A DNA stretch of 64,000 nucleotides from CAZAYP01 sp964489425 [NCBI: uncultured Verrucomicrobiota bacterium] (GCA_964489425.1 CAZAYP010000017.1:1-64000); one strand, 5' to 3'. Numbered from the stretch's first letter, positions 18,213-27,063 are shown. Numbers and translations: made by a program. Notes: a model not told the origin generated them from the letters alone.

Positions 18213-18231
18213 GATCAACACCCTGTTGATC
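18213..18231. promoter_or_regulatory. Perfect 8-bp palindrome upstream of the acidic secreted protein
   Basis: GATCAACA (18213-18220), a CCC loop, then TGTTGATC (18224-18231). It sits 39 bp upstream of the start at 18174, within the likely promoter. Either an operator or a small hairpin in the 5' leader; no T-run follows on the minus strand to make it a terminator. Confidence 0.35.
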
Positions 18232-18454
18232 ATTGGGACCGGACTGTATCCTGCCGCCCGCCCCAGGTCAAGATCGCGCGCGCGCGGTATATTCGGTGTT
18301 TTTCTATTTTGCTTGTCCCGTTGTTGTTGCGATAATTGGGGCATGGATGCTTCGTTCCCAACCACGGATTGGGGTCTGTTTGAAGATGTTCGTAGCGGGA
18401 CAGCCACAGCAAAGCAGGCCGCCTTAGACTGGAGTTTGAGGACTGATTCCGCGC

Positions 18455-18720
18455 CCATGTGATGGACTTCGACGATGTGCGGGTGGCGCAGGTCCATCGT
18501 CACCCGCGATTCCAGGCGGAACCGCTCCACGAATGCGCCGCCAAGTGCGGCTTTGGAAAGGGTCTTGAGCGCCACCGGCTTGCGGTTCTCGATGTTCTCG
18601 GCCAGGTACACCTCGCCCATGCCGCCGCGGCCCAGGGGACGAACGATGCGGCATCCGCCAAGGACTGCGCCGGCGGAGAGGGTGTAATCGGGATGGGGGC
18701 GCCACCGGCGGGCGGCGGAA
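18455..18720 (-). pseudogene. Ser/Thr protein kinase, N-terminal fragment
   Basis: The minus-strand frame gives the start of a Hanks-type kinase domain: glycine loop 'LGRGGMGEVYLAEN', the ATP-binding Lys in 'PVALKTL' and 'RHPHIVEVHHMG'. After about residue 75 homology stops abruptly near 18455 and the frame continues as unrelated sequence. The catalytic loop (HRD) and DFG are missing. It is a truncated relic, flanked by dispersed repeats that probably mediated the loss. Confidence 0.7.
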
Positions 18721-18772
18721 CAACGGTATCGGCGTCGTTTATGGTGCGGTCGTTCCTGGCGCGCAGAGCAGG

Positions 18773-18965
18773 TTATTTACCACAAAGGGCACGAAGATCA
18801 CGAAGGAAGAATTGGAAAGAGTGGATCCCCTTCGCGGCCTTCGCGTTCTTCGCGATCGTGGTGAAATCTCCGGGGATTGAGGCGGTGGATGGTTTCATTG
18901 TTCAAGGCGAGATCATGTTCACCACAGAGGGCACGGAGACGCAGAGCAGATTACTTGCCACGCCG
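18773..18965. repeat. Dispersed 'ACCACAGAGG..CACGGAG' repeat pair
   Basis: Two related blocks: TTTACCACAAAGGGCACGAA near 18777 and TTCACCACAGAGGGCACGGA near 18918, the first followed by a long 'TCGCGGCCTTCGCGTTCTTCGCG' run (positions 18831-18855). This wording is characteristic of interspersed non-coding repeats in planctomycete and verrucomicrobial genomes. The surrounding 18725-19043 stretch has no recognisable gene. It separates the kinase relic from the AraC gene. Confidence 0.55.
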
Positions 18966-19043
18966 CGCGCAACGATCAGCGGGAAAGCCGCGATCATTGG
19001 TGTCCTTTCGGCAAGCGTGTGTGCCCGTTTTTTCCGGCGCGGG

Positions 19044-19958
19044 TCATTTGGATATAGCCACGACGTTGTGCCGCCGGGGTTGCCCGTCCGGGGTTTGCGA
19101 GGGCGACTCGCCGAACACCGCCTTGTAGTCGGCGGCGAATCGGCCCAGGTCCCAGAACCCATGCGTCAAGGCGGCTTCCTTGACGCTGGCCGCGGCGCGC
19201 AGGGCCTGGCGGACGGCCTGCATCCGCAGCAGCTTGAGGTACCGCATCGGACCCATGCCCAACTGCTGCCGGAACGCGTAGTCCAAGGTGCGCGCGCTCA
19301 CGCCCAGCGCCCGGCACAGGTCCGGCAGGTAGATAACCTCGGCCTGGTGCGCGGCCAGGAACGCGTCCGCCTGGCATACCGTGTGCCAGCGCGACCCGCC
19401 GGCCTCCATGACCCGCAGCCCGCCAGATGCGAGCTTCATGGCCAGGGCCGCTCCCGGGGCCGGGGAACGCGACCGAGACCCGGTCCCGGCCGGCCCGAGC
19501 CTGGCGCGCAACGCCTGCCGGAACTCGGCCCACGCGGACGGCGCAGGTTGCGCCAGCACGCAAGCCCCCGCCCGCGCGCCCAGGCCGCGGGCGGGGTGGG
19601 CGGGCAGGGACAACCAGGCGCATTCCATCGGCGTGGCGTGCGCCATGAACACCAGCGCGGAAGGGCCACACACTGCGACCCGGTTGGGCGCCAGCGGGAT
19701 TCCATTGCAGGTGGCGGCGCCAGCGGCATCCAGGGCGACCACCAGGGCCGCGTGACCGGGATCCATCCGCAACCGCAGGATGCCGGGCGCGCCCGGGCGC
19801 CATCCGCCCACCCCGGCGGCGCCCGGCGCCATGGCCAGCCCGCGGATCGGGCCGGGCCCGGATTGGATGAACTCCACGGCGGGCTCGGCGCGCTCCGCAG
19901 CCCCGGCCCCCGCCCGGGATTGCGAATTATGCATAGTTTTTCGGCTGGATTCCGGCAT
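19044..19958 (-). CDS. AraC-family transcriptional regulator
   Basis: 304 residues. The C-terminal 105 contain two helix-turn-helix motifs of the AraC/XylS DNA-binding domain: 'LPDLCRALGVSARTLDYAF' for the first, and 'VKEAALTHGFWDLGRFAADY' with the terminal 'FGESPSQT' for the second. The N-terminal part is Ala/Gly/Pro-rich with a possible sensory fold. Start at ATG 19958 has GAGGG 12 bp upstream; ATG 19934 is an alternative without a ribosome site. It is divergent from the PAS-Cys gene 54 bp away, which it might control. Confidence 0.85.
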   Translation of the reverse strand: MPESSRKTMHNSQSRAGAGAAERAEPAVEFIQSGPGPIRGLAMAPGAAGVGGWRPGAPGILRLRMDPGHAALVVALDAAGAATCNGIPLAPNRVAVCGPSALVFMAHATPMECAWLSLPAHPARGLGARAGACVLAQPAPSAWAEFRQALRARLGPAGTGSRSRSPAPGAALAMKLASGGLRVMEAGGSRWHTVCQADAFLAAHQAEVIYLPDLCRALGVSARTLDYAFRQQLGMGPMRYLKLLRMQAVRQALRAAASVKEAALTHGFWDLGRFAADYKAVFGESPSQTPDGQPRRHNVVAISK

Positions 19959-20011
19959 GCGAACGATTACCCTCTGACCAGTTAATACAACACTAGGGGT
20001 TGAAAAAAGCA

Positions 20012-20569
20012 ATGCGCAAACAAGTGAAAAAGCCGCAACCGGCAGTCGCTGCCCGCGATGCGGGTGGCCGGGCGTCACGCCGGGACGCCGCCTGGCCGGC
20101 GGGCGTGCTGGACGCCCTGCCGTTCATGGTGTTTCTGATCGATGGCGATTTGCACGTGCGCCAGCGCAATGCCGCCGCCGATGCCGTGTTCGGCACAGCG
20201 CCCGCCGGTGTTTATAAACGCAGGTGCGGCGAGGTGTTCCACTGCCTCCACGCGCATGACGTGCCGGCCGGCTGCGGCCGGTCGCAGGCGTGCCGCGGGT
20301 GCGAAGTCCGCGCCGCCGTTCAAAGCGTAGCCAGGGGGCAATGCGTGGCGCGCCGCTTCGCGCAGGTGGAATGGCGCCTGGGCGCCAAGACCCAGGCGCT
20401 CGAGTTGGTCATCACGGCATCGCCCCTGGCCGCCGGCAAGGAACGGCTGGTGCTCGTGGTCCTGCAAGCGATCCAGGAACTGGCGCCCGCGCCTAGGGCG
20501 CGGCCGGCACTTGGATGTAGCCGCAGGTATATTCCACCAGGTCGTCGCGCTGCGGCTGGCCGGAAATAA
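20012..20569 (+). CDS. Stand-alone PAS protein with a cysteine cluster
   Basis: 185 residues with one PAS domain ('VLDALPFMVFLIDGDLHVR') but no output domain. Its distinctive insert, 'RCGEVFHCLHAHD' followed by 'GCGRSQACRGCEVRAAV', carries six cysteines in about 35 residues, resembling PAS domains proposed to sense redox or metal. The last 30 residues are low complexity. The start is ATG 20012; TTG 20000 is possible. Its 3' end overlaps the convergent lipoprotein gene by 77 bp. Probably a signalling adaptor working with the neighbouring AraC regulator. Confidence 0.7.
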   Translation: MRKQVKKPQPAVAARDAGGRASRRDAAWPAGVLDALPFMVFLIDGDLHVRQRNAAADAVFGTAPAGVYKRRCGEVFHCLHAHDVPAGCGRSQACRGCEVRAAVQSVARGQCVARRFAQVEWRLGAKTQALELVITASPLAAGKERLVLVVLQAIQELAPAPRARPALGCSRRYIPPGRRAAAGRK

Positions 20570-20906
20570 TATCCGCGGCCACGTACACCCCGCGCCGCAC
20601 CGGCTGGATCCGGACCTGGCCCACGGGCTGGCCCTGGCGCAGCACGCGGGCTTCCTCGCCCGCCGGCGGCAGCATCACGCACTCCAGGATCACGTACCGG
20701 TGCTCGGCGTTGATGTGGATTACCCGCGCGGCCGGGAGCTTGAGCGGGGCGACGTGCTCCGGCGCGGGTGGCGTACGCCGGCCCGACTGGCATCCGCCAA
20801 CGGCCGCGGCCACCAAGACCGCCAGGGCCAAGCGGACAACGCGCGTTGCGCTGTCCGCTCGGCGGCCATGGGTTGGTCTTCCTGCTGTTGATCCCATGGC
20901 CGCCAT
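20493..20906 (-). CDS. Small predicted lipoprotein
   Basis: 137 residues with a lipoprotein signal: basic start, hydrophobic 'LALAVLVAAAV', then lipobox 'VGGC' with Cys39. The mature domain contains 'ILECVMLPPAGEEARVLRQG', predicted beta-rich and similar in feel to small OB- or SH3-like periplasmic domains. No family recognised. Start ATG at 20906, or 20897. The long open frame upstream to 22289 is antisense to the hydrolase gene and is discarded. Divergent from the beta-CASP gene by 36 bp. Confidence 0.65.
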   Translation of the reverse strand: MAAMGSTAGRPTHGRRADSATRVVRLALAVLVAAAVGGCQSGRRTPPAPEHVAPLKLPAARVIHINAEHRYVILECVMLPPAGEEARVLRQGQPVGQVRIQPVRRGVYVAADIISGQPQRDDLVEYTCGYIQVPAAP

Positions 20907-20942
20907 GGTATAAACAAAAGCTAGTACCGGAAAGGAGAAAGC

Positions 20943-22328
20943 GTGAAAGTCCAATTGATTGGCGGCGTGGACACGGTGACCGGGTCGCGCCATCTCATCG
21001 AGGCGCATGGCCAGCGGGTGTTGCGCGATTGCGGATTGTACCAGGGCCCGCGCGAGGCGGCGCGCCAGATCAACCGCACGCTGGGGTTCCCGGCGGCCGC
21101 CGTGGATGCCGTGCTCCTCTCCCATGCGCACATTGATCACTGCGGCAACCTGCCGTCCCTGGTCAAGGCGGGGTTCCAGGGGCCGATCTACGCCACGGAC
21201 GCCACCTGCGACCTGGCCGCCATTATGCTGCGCGATGCCGCCCGCATCCAGGAGCAGGACACCGCCTACCTGAACCAGAAGACCAACCGCCAGGGCCTGC
21301 CGCCGGTGGAGCCGCTGTACACCGTGGCCGACGCCGAGGCGGCCCTGAAACTGCTGCGGCCGGTGCCCTATCACAAGGCGTTTGCCCCGGCACCCGGGTT
21401 GGATTCCGTCTTCATCGAGGCCGGCCACATCCTGGGCGCGGGGCTCAATCTCGTGGGAACCGAGGAGCAGGGCCGGCGCAAAACCATCGGGTTTGCCGTG
21501 GACCTGGGCCGCAAGGATCTCCCGTTGATCAAAGACCCGGAAATCCTGGACCAGCCGGACGTGCTGGTCATGGAAAGCACCTACGGCGACCGGATGCACG
21601 CGCCGGCCGAGGACGCCCGCGCCCAGCTGGGGGCCATGGTGAAGAAGACGCTGGACCGCGGCGGCAAGGTGCTGATCCCCTCGTTTGCCCTGGAACGGGC
21701 GCAGGAGATCCTCTACCACCTCGTGTGCCTGGTGGGCGCCGGCGCGCTGCCGCCCGTGCCGGTGTACCTGGACAGCCCCATGGCCTCCGAGATCACCCGG
21801 GTGTTCGCCCGCCGGCCCGAGTACCTGGACGCCGCGACCCGCGCGTGCGGCGCGCGTACCGGCCCGGTCTTCAGCCAGCCCTGGGTGCGCTACGTCAGCA
21901 CGGTGGAAGACTCCAAGAAGGTCACGGCGTCCGACCAGCCCTGCGTGATCATCGCCCCGTCCGGCATGTGCGAGCATGGGCGGATCCTGCACCATCTGAA
22001 GCACGGCGTGGAGCATGCCCGCAACAGCATCCTGATCGTCGGCTACCAGGCCGAGTACACCCTGGGCCGGCGCATCGTGGCCGGCGAGAAAAAGGTGCGG
22101 ATTTTCGGCGACATGTTCCGCCTGCGCGCCGAGGTGGCGGTGCTCAACGCCTTCAGCGCGCACGCGGACGCCGCCGATTTGTCCGCCTATGCCCAGGCCG
22201 CCCGCCCGCGGCGCACCTACCTTGTGCACGGCGAGGACCAGGCCCGCGCGCGCCTGGTCGAAAGCCTGCAGCAGGCCGGCCTCAAGCATGTGTTCGCCCC
22301 GCCCGCCGGCGCCGTTGTGGAACTGTGA
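20943..22328 (+). CDS. MBL-fold beta-CASP hydrolase (RNA-processing exonuclease-like)
   Basis: 461 residues. Zinc-binding 'LSHAHIDHCGNLP' is the HxHxDH motif of metallo-beta-lactamases. 'VMESTYGDR', 'DSPMASEITRVF', 'IAPSGMCEHGRI' and the C-terminal 'FSAHADAADL' and 'VHGE' are motifs of the beta-CASP and RMMBL domains of the YsmA/CPSF73-like group. Members are endo/exoribonucleases. GTG start with AAAGGAG upstream. It is followed by gldA after 32 bp, likely in one transcript. Confidence 0.9.
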   Translation: MKVQLIGGVDTVTGSRHLIEAHGQRVLRDCGLYQGPREAARQINRTLGFPAAAVDAVLLSHAHIDHCGNLPSLVKAGFQGPIYATDATCDLAAIMLRDAARIQEQDTAYLNQKTNRQGLPPVEPLYTVADAEAALKLLRPVPYHKAFAPAPGLDSVFIEAGHILGAGLNLVGTEEQGRRKTIGFAVDLGRKDLPLIKDPEILDQPDVLVMESTYGDRMHAPAEDARAQLGAMVKKTLDRGGKVLIPSFALERAQEILYHLVCLVGAGALPPVPVYLDSPMASEITRVFARRPEYLDAATRACGARTGPVFSQPWVRYVSTVEDSKKVTASDQPCVIIAPSGMCEHGRILHHLKHGVEHARNSILIVGYQAEYTLGRRIVAGEKKVRIFGDMFRLRAEVAVLNAFSAHADAADLSAYAQAARPRRTYLVHGEDQARARLVESLQQAGLKHVFAPPAGAVVEL

Positions 22329-22360
22329 CGCGGGCGAGAAAAAAAAACAGGAGTGCTCCC

Positions 22361-23455
22361 ATGTTGAAAAAAGCTTTGTTCCCCGGAAAATACATCCAGG
22401 GCGCCGGCGCGCTCGGCGAATTGCCGGCCCTGATCAAGCTGTTCGGTGACCGCGGGCTGATCCTCGCCTCGCCCACCGCCCACAAGATCATGCTCGCCCA
22501 AAGCCGCCTGGACCTGGGCGCACAGGGAACGCTCATCGAACGCTTCGCCGGCGAATGCTGCGAGAAGGAGCTGGCCCGGGTGGCCGCCATGATCCGGGAA
22601 CAGAAAGTCAATGTGCTGGTGGGCATGGGTGGTGGGAAAACCATAGACACCGCCAAGATCGCCGCAGATCGCGCGAACATTCCCGCGCTCGTGGTGCCCA
22701 CCATTGCCTCGACCGACGCGCCCTGCAGCGGTTGCGCCGTGCTTTACACCGAGCAGGGGGTGTTCGAATCGGTTTATTATCAAAAATCAAATCCCATGGC
22801 CGTCCTCGTGGATACGCAGGTCATCGCCAACGCCCCGGTCCGGTTTCTCGTGGCGGGCATGGGCGACGCGTTGTCCACGTGGTTTGAAGCCCGGTCCTGC
22901 AGCGCCACGCAGTCCGAAAACGCCTGCGGCGGGCTCAGCACCATGACGGGCCTGAACCTGGCCCGGCTCTGCTACGACACGCTGCTCACGTACGGCGTCA
23001 CCGCCAAGCTTGCCGTGGAGCAGCAGATTGTCACCCCGGCGCTGGAGAACATTGTCGAGGCGAACATCCTTTTGAGCGGCATCGGGTTTGAGAGCGGCGG
23101 CCTGGCCAGCGCCCACTCCATTCACAACGGGCTCACCGCGCTGCCCGCGACTCATGCGTTTTACCATGGCGAAAAGGTGGCCTTCGGCGTCCTCGCGGGG
23201 CTGCAGTTGACCAATGCCGCGCCGGAAGAATCGGCTACCGTTTACGCGTTCTGCGAAGCCGTGGGCCTGCCGACCACCTTCGCCGACCTCGCCTTGCAGG
23301 ACGCCCGCCGCGAAGACCTCATGAACGCCGCCGAAAAAGCCTGCGCGACCGTGGAGTGCATTCATCACGAAGCGGGCAAGATAACCCCGGTCAAAGTCCT
23401 CAACGCCATGCTGGCCGCCAACGCCATCGGGGTTTACCGCAAAAAGGGGGCGTGA
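22361..23455 (+). CDS. gldA: Glycerol dehydrogenase
   Basis: Iron-containing-type alcohol dehydrogenase family, 364 residues: NAD-dependent interconversion of glycerol and dihydroxyacetone. 'LVGMGGGKTIDTAK' is the NAD-binding loop, 'TIASTDAPCSG' follows, and the metal-binding residues are Asp in 'AGMGDALSTWFE' and His in 'SAHSIHNGLTAL' and 'FYHGEKVAFG'. ATG at 22361 is preceded by ACAGGAG. The frame is open far upstream but that portion is antisense-like overlap of the hydrolase gene. Confidence 0.92.
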   Translation: MLKKALFPGKYIQGAGALGELPALIKLFGDRGLILASPTAHKIMLAQSRLDLGAQGTLIERFAGECCEKELARVAAMIREQKVNVLVGMGGGKTIDTAKIAADRANIPALVVPTIASTDAPCSGCAVLYTEQGVFESVYYQKSNPMAVLVDTQVIANAPVRFLVAGMGDALSTWFEARSCSATQSENACGGLSTMTGLNLARLCYDTLLTYGVTAKLAVEQQIVTPALENIVEANILLSGIGFESGGLASAHSIHNGLTALPATHAFYHGEKVAFGVLAGLQLTNAAPEESATVYAFCEAVGLPTTFADLALQDARREDLMNAAEKACATVECIHHEAGKITPVKVLNAMLAANAIGVYRKKGA

Positions 23456-23489
23456 ACCACGCGCCGCATCAAGCAGCAAGGAGATTGCG

Positions 23490-23972
23490 ATGAAGCCAGG
23501 GTCCAGAATGGTCGTTATGTTGGCCGTGCTGATGATAAGCGCCGCGCTGCTGAGCGGGTGCGCGGCGGGCACCGCACGGTTTTCCGTGGAACAGCCGGCC
23601 GGTTTCTGGGCCGGGCTCTGGCACGGCGCGATCTCGGCGATCACGCTGGTCATCCACATCTTTGACCATGGCGTCCGCGTCTACGAAGTCAATAATACCG
23701 GCGGCTGGTACGACCTGGGGTTCCTGCTCGGCGTCATCTGCATCTGGGGCGGGAGCTCAACCGTCGGTTGCGCCAGCGCAAAGCGCCGCCGCAGGGAAGA
23801 CCGGGAGTGGGATGACGTCAGCGACAAGGTCGAGCAGCGGATCAAGCGCAAGCTGCGCCACTGGGCCGAGGCTGAGAAAGACGAAGACTGGGATGCGGTG
23901 GAGCGCAAGCTCGAACGCAAACTGCGCGACAAGCTGCGCCAGTGGGCGGAATCCGACGACCAGGACGGATGA
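23490..23972 (+). CDS. Lipoprotein with membrane segments and charged coil
   Basis: 160 residues. Signal with lipobox 'LLSGC' (Cys24), then 'AGFWAGLWHGAISAITLVIHIF' spanning a hydrophobic stretch (first 20 residues quoted), a second hydrophobic segment 'LGFLLGVICIWGG', and a highly charged C-terminal helix with repeating Lys/Glu/Arg-Leu-Arg. The GLWHG element recurs in small bacterial membrane proteins of unknown role. AAGGAG ribosome site. Lies 34 bp after gldA; may be co-transcribed. Confidence 0.7.
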   Translation: MKPGSRMVVMLAVLMISAALLSGCAAGTARFSVEQPAGFWAGLWHGAISAITLVIHIFDHGVRVYEVNNTGGWYDLGFLLGVICIWGGSSTVGCASAKRRRREDREWDDVSDKVEQRIKRKLRHWAEAEKDEDWDAVERKLERKLRDKLRQWAESDDQDG

Positions 23973-23992
23973 ACCCAGAAAGAGCAGATGGA

Positions 23993-24160
23993 CTACGAAT
24001 CACGCGAATCACGCGAATGGATCCCTCTGACTCTTCGCTAAATATGTACGTCCGTGGATCGAATTCTTCCGTCACCCAACAGGTCGATGATGTTATTTCC
24101 AACTTGCGCCCGCGCCGCTTTCTGCGGCAACGAGTTTCGCGTTATTCGCGTGTTTCGTAG
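23993..24160. repeat. 168-bp element with 26-bp imperfect terminal inverted repeats
   Basis: Left arm 23993-24018 begins CTACGAATCACGCGAATCAC; right arm 24135-24160 ends TTATTCGCGTGTTTCGTAG, its complement with about two mismatches. The inside encodes nothing recognisable. The left arm itself contains a direct repeat (ACGCGAATC twice). The layout resembles a small non-autonomous element (MITE-like). No target duplication is evident at the borders. It sits in the convergent gap between the lipoprotein and the ABC transporter operon. Confidence 0.55.
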
Positions 24161-24227
24161 TTAATTCAAATGCTGCATTGGGGATGACCGGGAGCTGTCG
24201 AACCTTTGCCCGTTACGCGGCGGGATA

Positions 24228-24890
24228 TCAGGCAAAACCCGGGATGCGGGTGCGCTGCTGAATATGGCGGGCGGCCAGCGAAAGCAGCGTCACCATGACC
24301 AGGTAGCCGCAGGCGGCAAACAGGTAGCCCCGGAAAAAGAAGAAGTTCTGGGCGGTGAAATTCTGGATGAACGAAAGAAACCCATTGAACTGAATCAGGA
24401 ACGCGACGGAACTGTCTTTCAGGTTGTTGATGGCCTGGCTGATGAGTCCCGGCACGCTGTAGCGGATCGACTGCGGGAGAATGAGCAGAAAGTAAATCTG
24501 CCGCCGGCCATAGCCCATGGCCTCGGCCGCGGTGATTTCGTTGCGCTGAATAGCCTTGTAGCCGCTCATCAGGTAGCGGGCATTGTAGGCGGACACATTG
24601 AGCGTGAAGCCGATGAACGCGGCCGCGAACGAGGACATGTCACACCCGATGGTCGGCAGGCCGTAATACATGAGGAACAGCAGCGCCAGCAGCGGGGTGC
24701 CGATAAAAAACGTCACATAGGCATTGGCGATCCGGCGTATGGTTTTGGAGGGATGGGTCAGGAAAAACAGGAGCAGGATGCCGCCCAGCAAGCCGGACAG
24801 GGTGATCGAGCCGGACAGAATGACCGTCCATTTCAACCCGCTGACCAGGGCGGGCCATTCCAGCCAGAGCTCCCGAAAGAATTCGCTCAC
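24228..24890 (-). CDS. Amino acid ABC transporter permease (second)
   Basis: 220-residue inner-membrane subunit of a polar amino acid importer (HisM/GlnP type). The N terminus is 'LKWTVILSGSITLSGLLGG', and the EAA loop for ATPase contact reads 'EITAAEAMGYGRRQIYFLLILPQ'. GTG start at 24890 overlaps the ATPase stop by 4 bp. Last gene of the minus-strand cluster, which runs substrate-binding protein, permease, ATPase, permease. Confidence 0.9.
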   Translation of the reverse strand: MSEFFRELWLEWPALVSGLKWTVILSGSITLSGLLGGILLLFFLTHPSKTIRRIANAYVTFFIGTPLLALLFLMYYGLPTIGCDMSSFAAAFIGFTLNVSAYNARYLMSGYKAIQRNEITAAEAMGYGRRQIYFLLILPQSIRYSVPGLISQAINNLKDSSVAFLIQFNGFLSFIQNFTAQNFFFFRGYLFAACGYLVMVTLLSLAARHIQQRTRIPGFA

Positions 24891-25627
24891 GTGCCGCTTT
24901 CCCGGGCCATTTGGAAAAATTTGCGGACGCGCTCATCCTCTTTCTGGGCATAGAGCGTTTCCGGCAGCTGCTCGGTCAGGATGACGCCGTGATCCAGGAA
25001 CAGGATTTTATCGCACATATACTTGGCAAAATGCGCGTCATGGGTGACGCACAGCATCGTGACATCGTCCAGGAACAGCTTGTTGATGATGACGGAGACC
25101 TCGCGGGAAAGTTCGGGGTCCAGGGCGCTGGTGGGCTCGTCAAAGAGAATCAGTTTCGGGTCCATGGCCAGGGCGCGGGCAATGGCGACGCGCTGTTGCT
25201 GTCCGCCGGAGAGCTGGGCCGGGTACTTGTGCGCGTGGTCCAGCATGTCCACGCGGGCCAGCTCCTGCCGCGCCAATTCCCGGGCCTGTTTCCGCGACAG
25301 TTTCAAGAGCTTGATGGGCGCCAGGGCGACGTTGTGCAGCGCGTCGAGGTGGCGGAACAGTCCGAACTGCTGAAACACAAACCCGATTTGGCGCCGCACC
25401 GCCCGCACGTCCGTGCCGGGTGCCGTGATGTCCTGGCCGTTCAGCCGGATCGTGCCCTGGGTCGGCCGCTCCAGCAGGTTCAGGCACCGCAGCAGGGACG
25501 TTTTCCCGCAACCCGAGGGGCCCATGACCACCTTGACTTCCCCGCGGTTGAGGGTGAAGCTGATATCGTTGAGCACGGTTTTGCCGCTGAACTGCAGCGA
25601 AAGATGTTGGACGTCCAGCAGCGGCAT
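24887..25627 (-). CDS. Amino acid ABC transporter ATP-binding protein
   Basis: 246-residue GlnQ-type ATPase. Walker A 'GPSGCGKTSL', Q loop region 'IGFVFQQFGLFRHL', signature 'LSGGQQQRVAIARAL', Walker B 'LILFDEPTSALDPE' and the switch His in 'VTHDAHFA' are intact. It powers the two permeases on either side. ATG start at 25627, one base after the stop of the first permease. The order with a permease on each side is common for two-permease importers. Confidence 0.95.
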   Translation of the reverse strand: MPLLDVQHLSLQFSGKTVLNDISFTLNRGEVKVVMGPSGCGKTSLLRCLNLLERPTQGTIRLNGQDITAPGTDVRAVRRQIGFVFQQFGLFRHLDALHNVALAPIKLLKLSRKQARELARQELARVDMLDHAHKYPAQLSGGQQQRVAIARALAMDPKLILFDEPTSALDPELSREVSVIINKLFLDDVTMLCVTHDAHFAKYMCDKILFLDHGVILTEQLPETLYAQKEDERVRKFFQMARESGT

Positions 25628-25628
25628 G

Positions 25629-26285
25629 TCAGGTCTCCTCGAAGCCGGGAATATGAAACCGCCGGTACAGCGCGTGAAACAGCCCGTTGCACCCCAGGTA
25701 CAGCACCAGGAACAGGATCGCCGCCGCCGTGTACACCGGCATGCCGCGGGAGGTCACCGCGGTGATGGCCTGGGCTTCTTTCAGGATTTCCGGCACGCCG
25801 GCGATATACGCAAAGGGGGATGCCTTGAGGACCGCGGTAAACTCGTTGACCAGGCCGGGTATGGAAAGCCGCCACGTTTGCGGCAGCAGCACGCTCCAAA
25901 ACACGCGGCGCGGCGACATCCCCAGCGCCAACCCGGCCTCCAGTTGCGCCCGGTCAAGGGAATTGAGCGCGCCGCGCAGCACTTCGCCGATATAGGCGGC
26001 GGCCACCAATCCGAGGCACATCACCACCGTGAAGAACGGCGGCAGCCGGATGCCGAGCGCCGGCAGGCCGTACATCGCCACGAAAATCAAGACCAGCGCG
26101 GGGACGCTCTGCACCGTGTAAATCACGCACCGCAGCAGGATCCGCCCGCGTCGGCCGGCCAGTTGCTGCGCCAGGACCAGGGCGGTTCCGCCGGCCAGGC
26201 CCACCGCCATGGAGGACAGCGTGATCAGCAGCGTGTTGAGCGCGCCGGTGGATAGCGCCTGGATAATCCCGATAAATTCCACCAC
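25629..26285 (-). CDS. Amino acid ABC transporter permease (first)
   Basis: 218 residues with several membrane helices. The N terminus is 'ALNTLLITLSSMAVGLAGG', and the EAA loop is 'LEAGLALGMSPRRVFWSVLLPQ'. 'FTAVLKASPFAYIAGVPEI' matches the conserved C-terminal segment of polar amino acid permeases. Start GTG at 26285 with GGGG upstream; the next codon is also GTG. It pairs with the other permease to form the channel. Lies 10 bp after the substrate-binding gene. Confidence 0.9.
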   Translation of the reverse strand: MVEFIGIIQALSTGALNTLLITLSSMAVGLAGGTALVLAQQLAGRRGRILLRCVIYTVQSVPALVLIFVAMYGLPALGIRLPPFFTVVMCLGLVAAAYIGEVLRGALNSLDRAQLEAGLALGMSPRRVFWSVLLPQTWRLSIPGLVNEFTAVLKASPFAYIAGVPEILKEAQAITAVTSRGMPVYTAAAILFLVLYLGCNGLFHALYRRFHIPGFEET

Positions 26286-26295
26286 GGAGCCCCGG

Positions 26296-27063
26296 TTACA
26301 CGCCTTTTTTCATGTAGCGGTCAATGATCGCCTTGACTTCAGCCGCATGTTCCCGCAAGAACCCGTTGAACTCTTCCAGCAGCGGGCTGCCCTTGGGGAA
26401 GGCAAAGCCATAGCGGTCCTCCTCTTTCATGGTAAAGGCCACGGCCAGCTTGTAGATCCCTTTTTCCGCCTGGTCGGCCATGACCATCGAGTCCATGAAC
26501 GCGCCATCCACCTTGCCGTTGGCCAGGTCCGCCAACAGTTCGTTATAGGAGGGATACTGCTGCAGGTCTTCGTAGGCGTACGCATCCTTGTAGGTGGTCT
26601 TGATCAAATCGGCAAAATACATGCCGCGCACGAACCCCAGGCGGTATTTCTTCCAGTCGTCGGTCGAGTTGATGACCACGCCGCGGTCGGCCAGGGCCGC
26701 GATCACCAGCACATTCAGCATGTAGGAGTCGGAAAAATCCATGACCTCCTTGCGTTTGTCCGTGATGGAGATGGCCGAGAACGCCACATCCGCCCGATTG
26801 GCAATCACCGCCCCCAGCATGCCGGCCCAGTCATAGGCCGTCATTTCAAGGGTGTATCCGCGCGCCTGGCAAAAGGCGTTGAAAATATCCACGTCAATGC
26901 CCGCGTACTCTTGCTCACGCTGAAAACAGTTGGGCGGCGAGGTGGGGCACACCGCCGCCTTGACGGTCTTCTTCGGGGCCGGCGCGGGTTGGGATCCGTC
27001 ACCCGCCGGCTTGCCACATCCCACCAGGGCCAGGGCCAACACCAACATCCATCCGTTACGCAT
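26296..27063 (-). CDS. Amino acid ABC transporter substrate-binding lipoprotein
   Basis: 255-residue family 3 solute-binding protein. Lipobox 'ALVGC' places the lipid-anchored Cys at 16. Typical features: 'EYAGIDVDIFNAFCQARG' (ligand-binding lobe 1), 'DVAFSAISITDKRKEVMDFS', 'GFVRGMYFADLIK' and 'ADLANGKVDGAFMDSM'. First gene of the operon, with 390 bp of upstream intergenic sequence (27064-27453) that probably holds its promoter and, at its far end, the palindrome array. The ligand is probably a basic or polar amino acid, not determinable here. Confidence 0.92.
   Translation of the reverse strand: MRNGWMLVLALALVGCGKPAGDGSQPAPAPKKTVKAAVCPTSPPNCFQREQEYAGIDVDIFNAFCQARGYTLEMTAYDWAGMLGAVIANRADVAFSAISITDKRKEVMDFSDSYMLNVLVIAALADRGVVINSTDDWKKYRLGFVRGMYFADLIKTTYKDAYAYEDLQQYPSYNELLADLANGKVDGAFMDSMVMADQAEKGIYKLAVAFTMKEEDRYGFAFPKGSPLLEEFNGFLREHAAEVKAIIDRYMKKGV

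Noticed and set aside
20907-22289. Long minus-strand open frame opposite the beta-CASP gene
   Set aside because: High-GC antisense shadow; the plus-strand frame has all catalytic motifs and a ribosome site.
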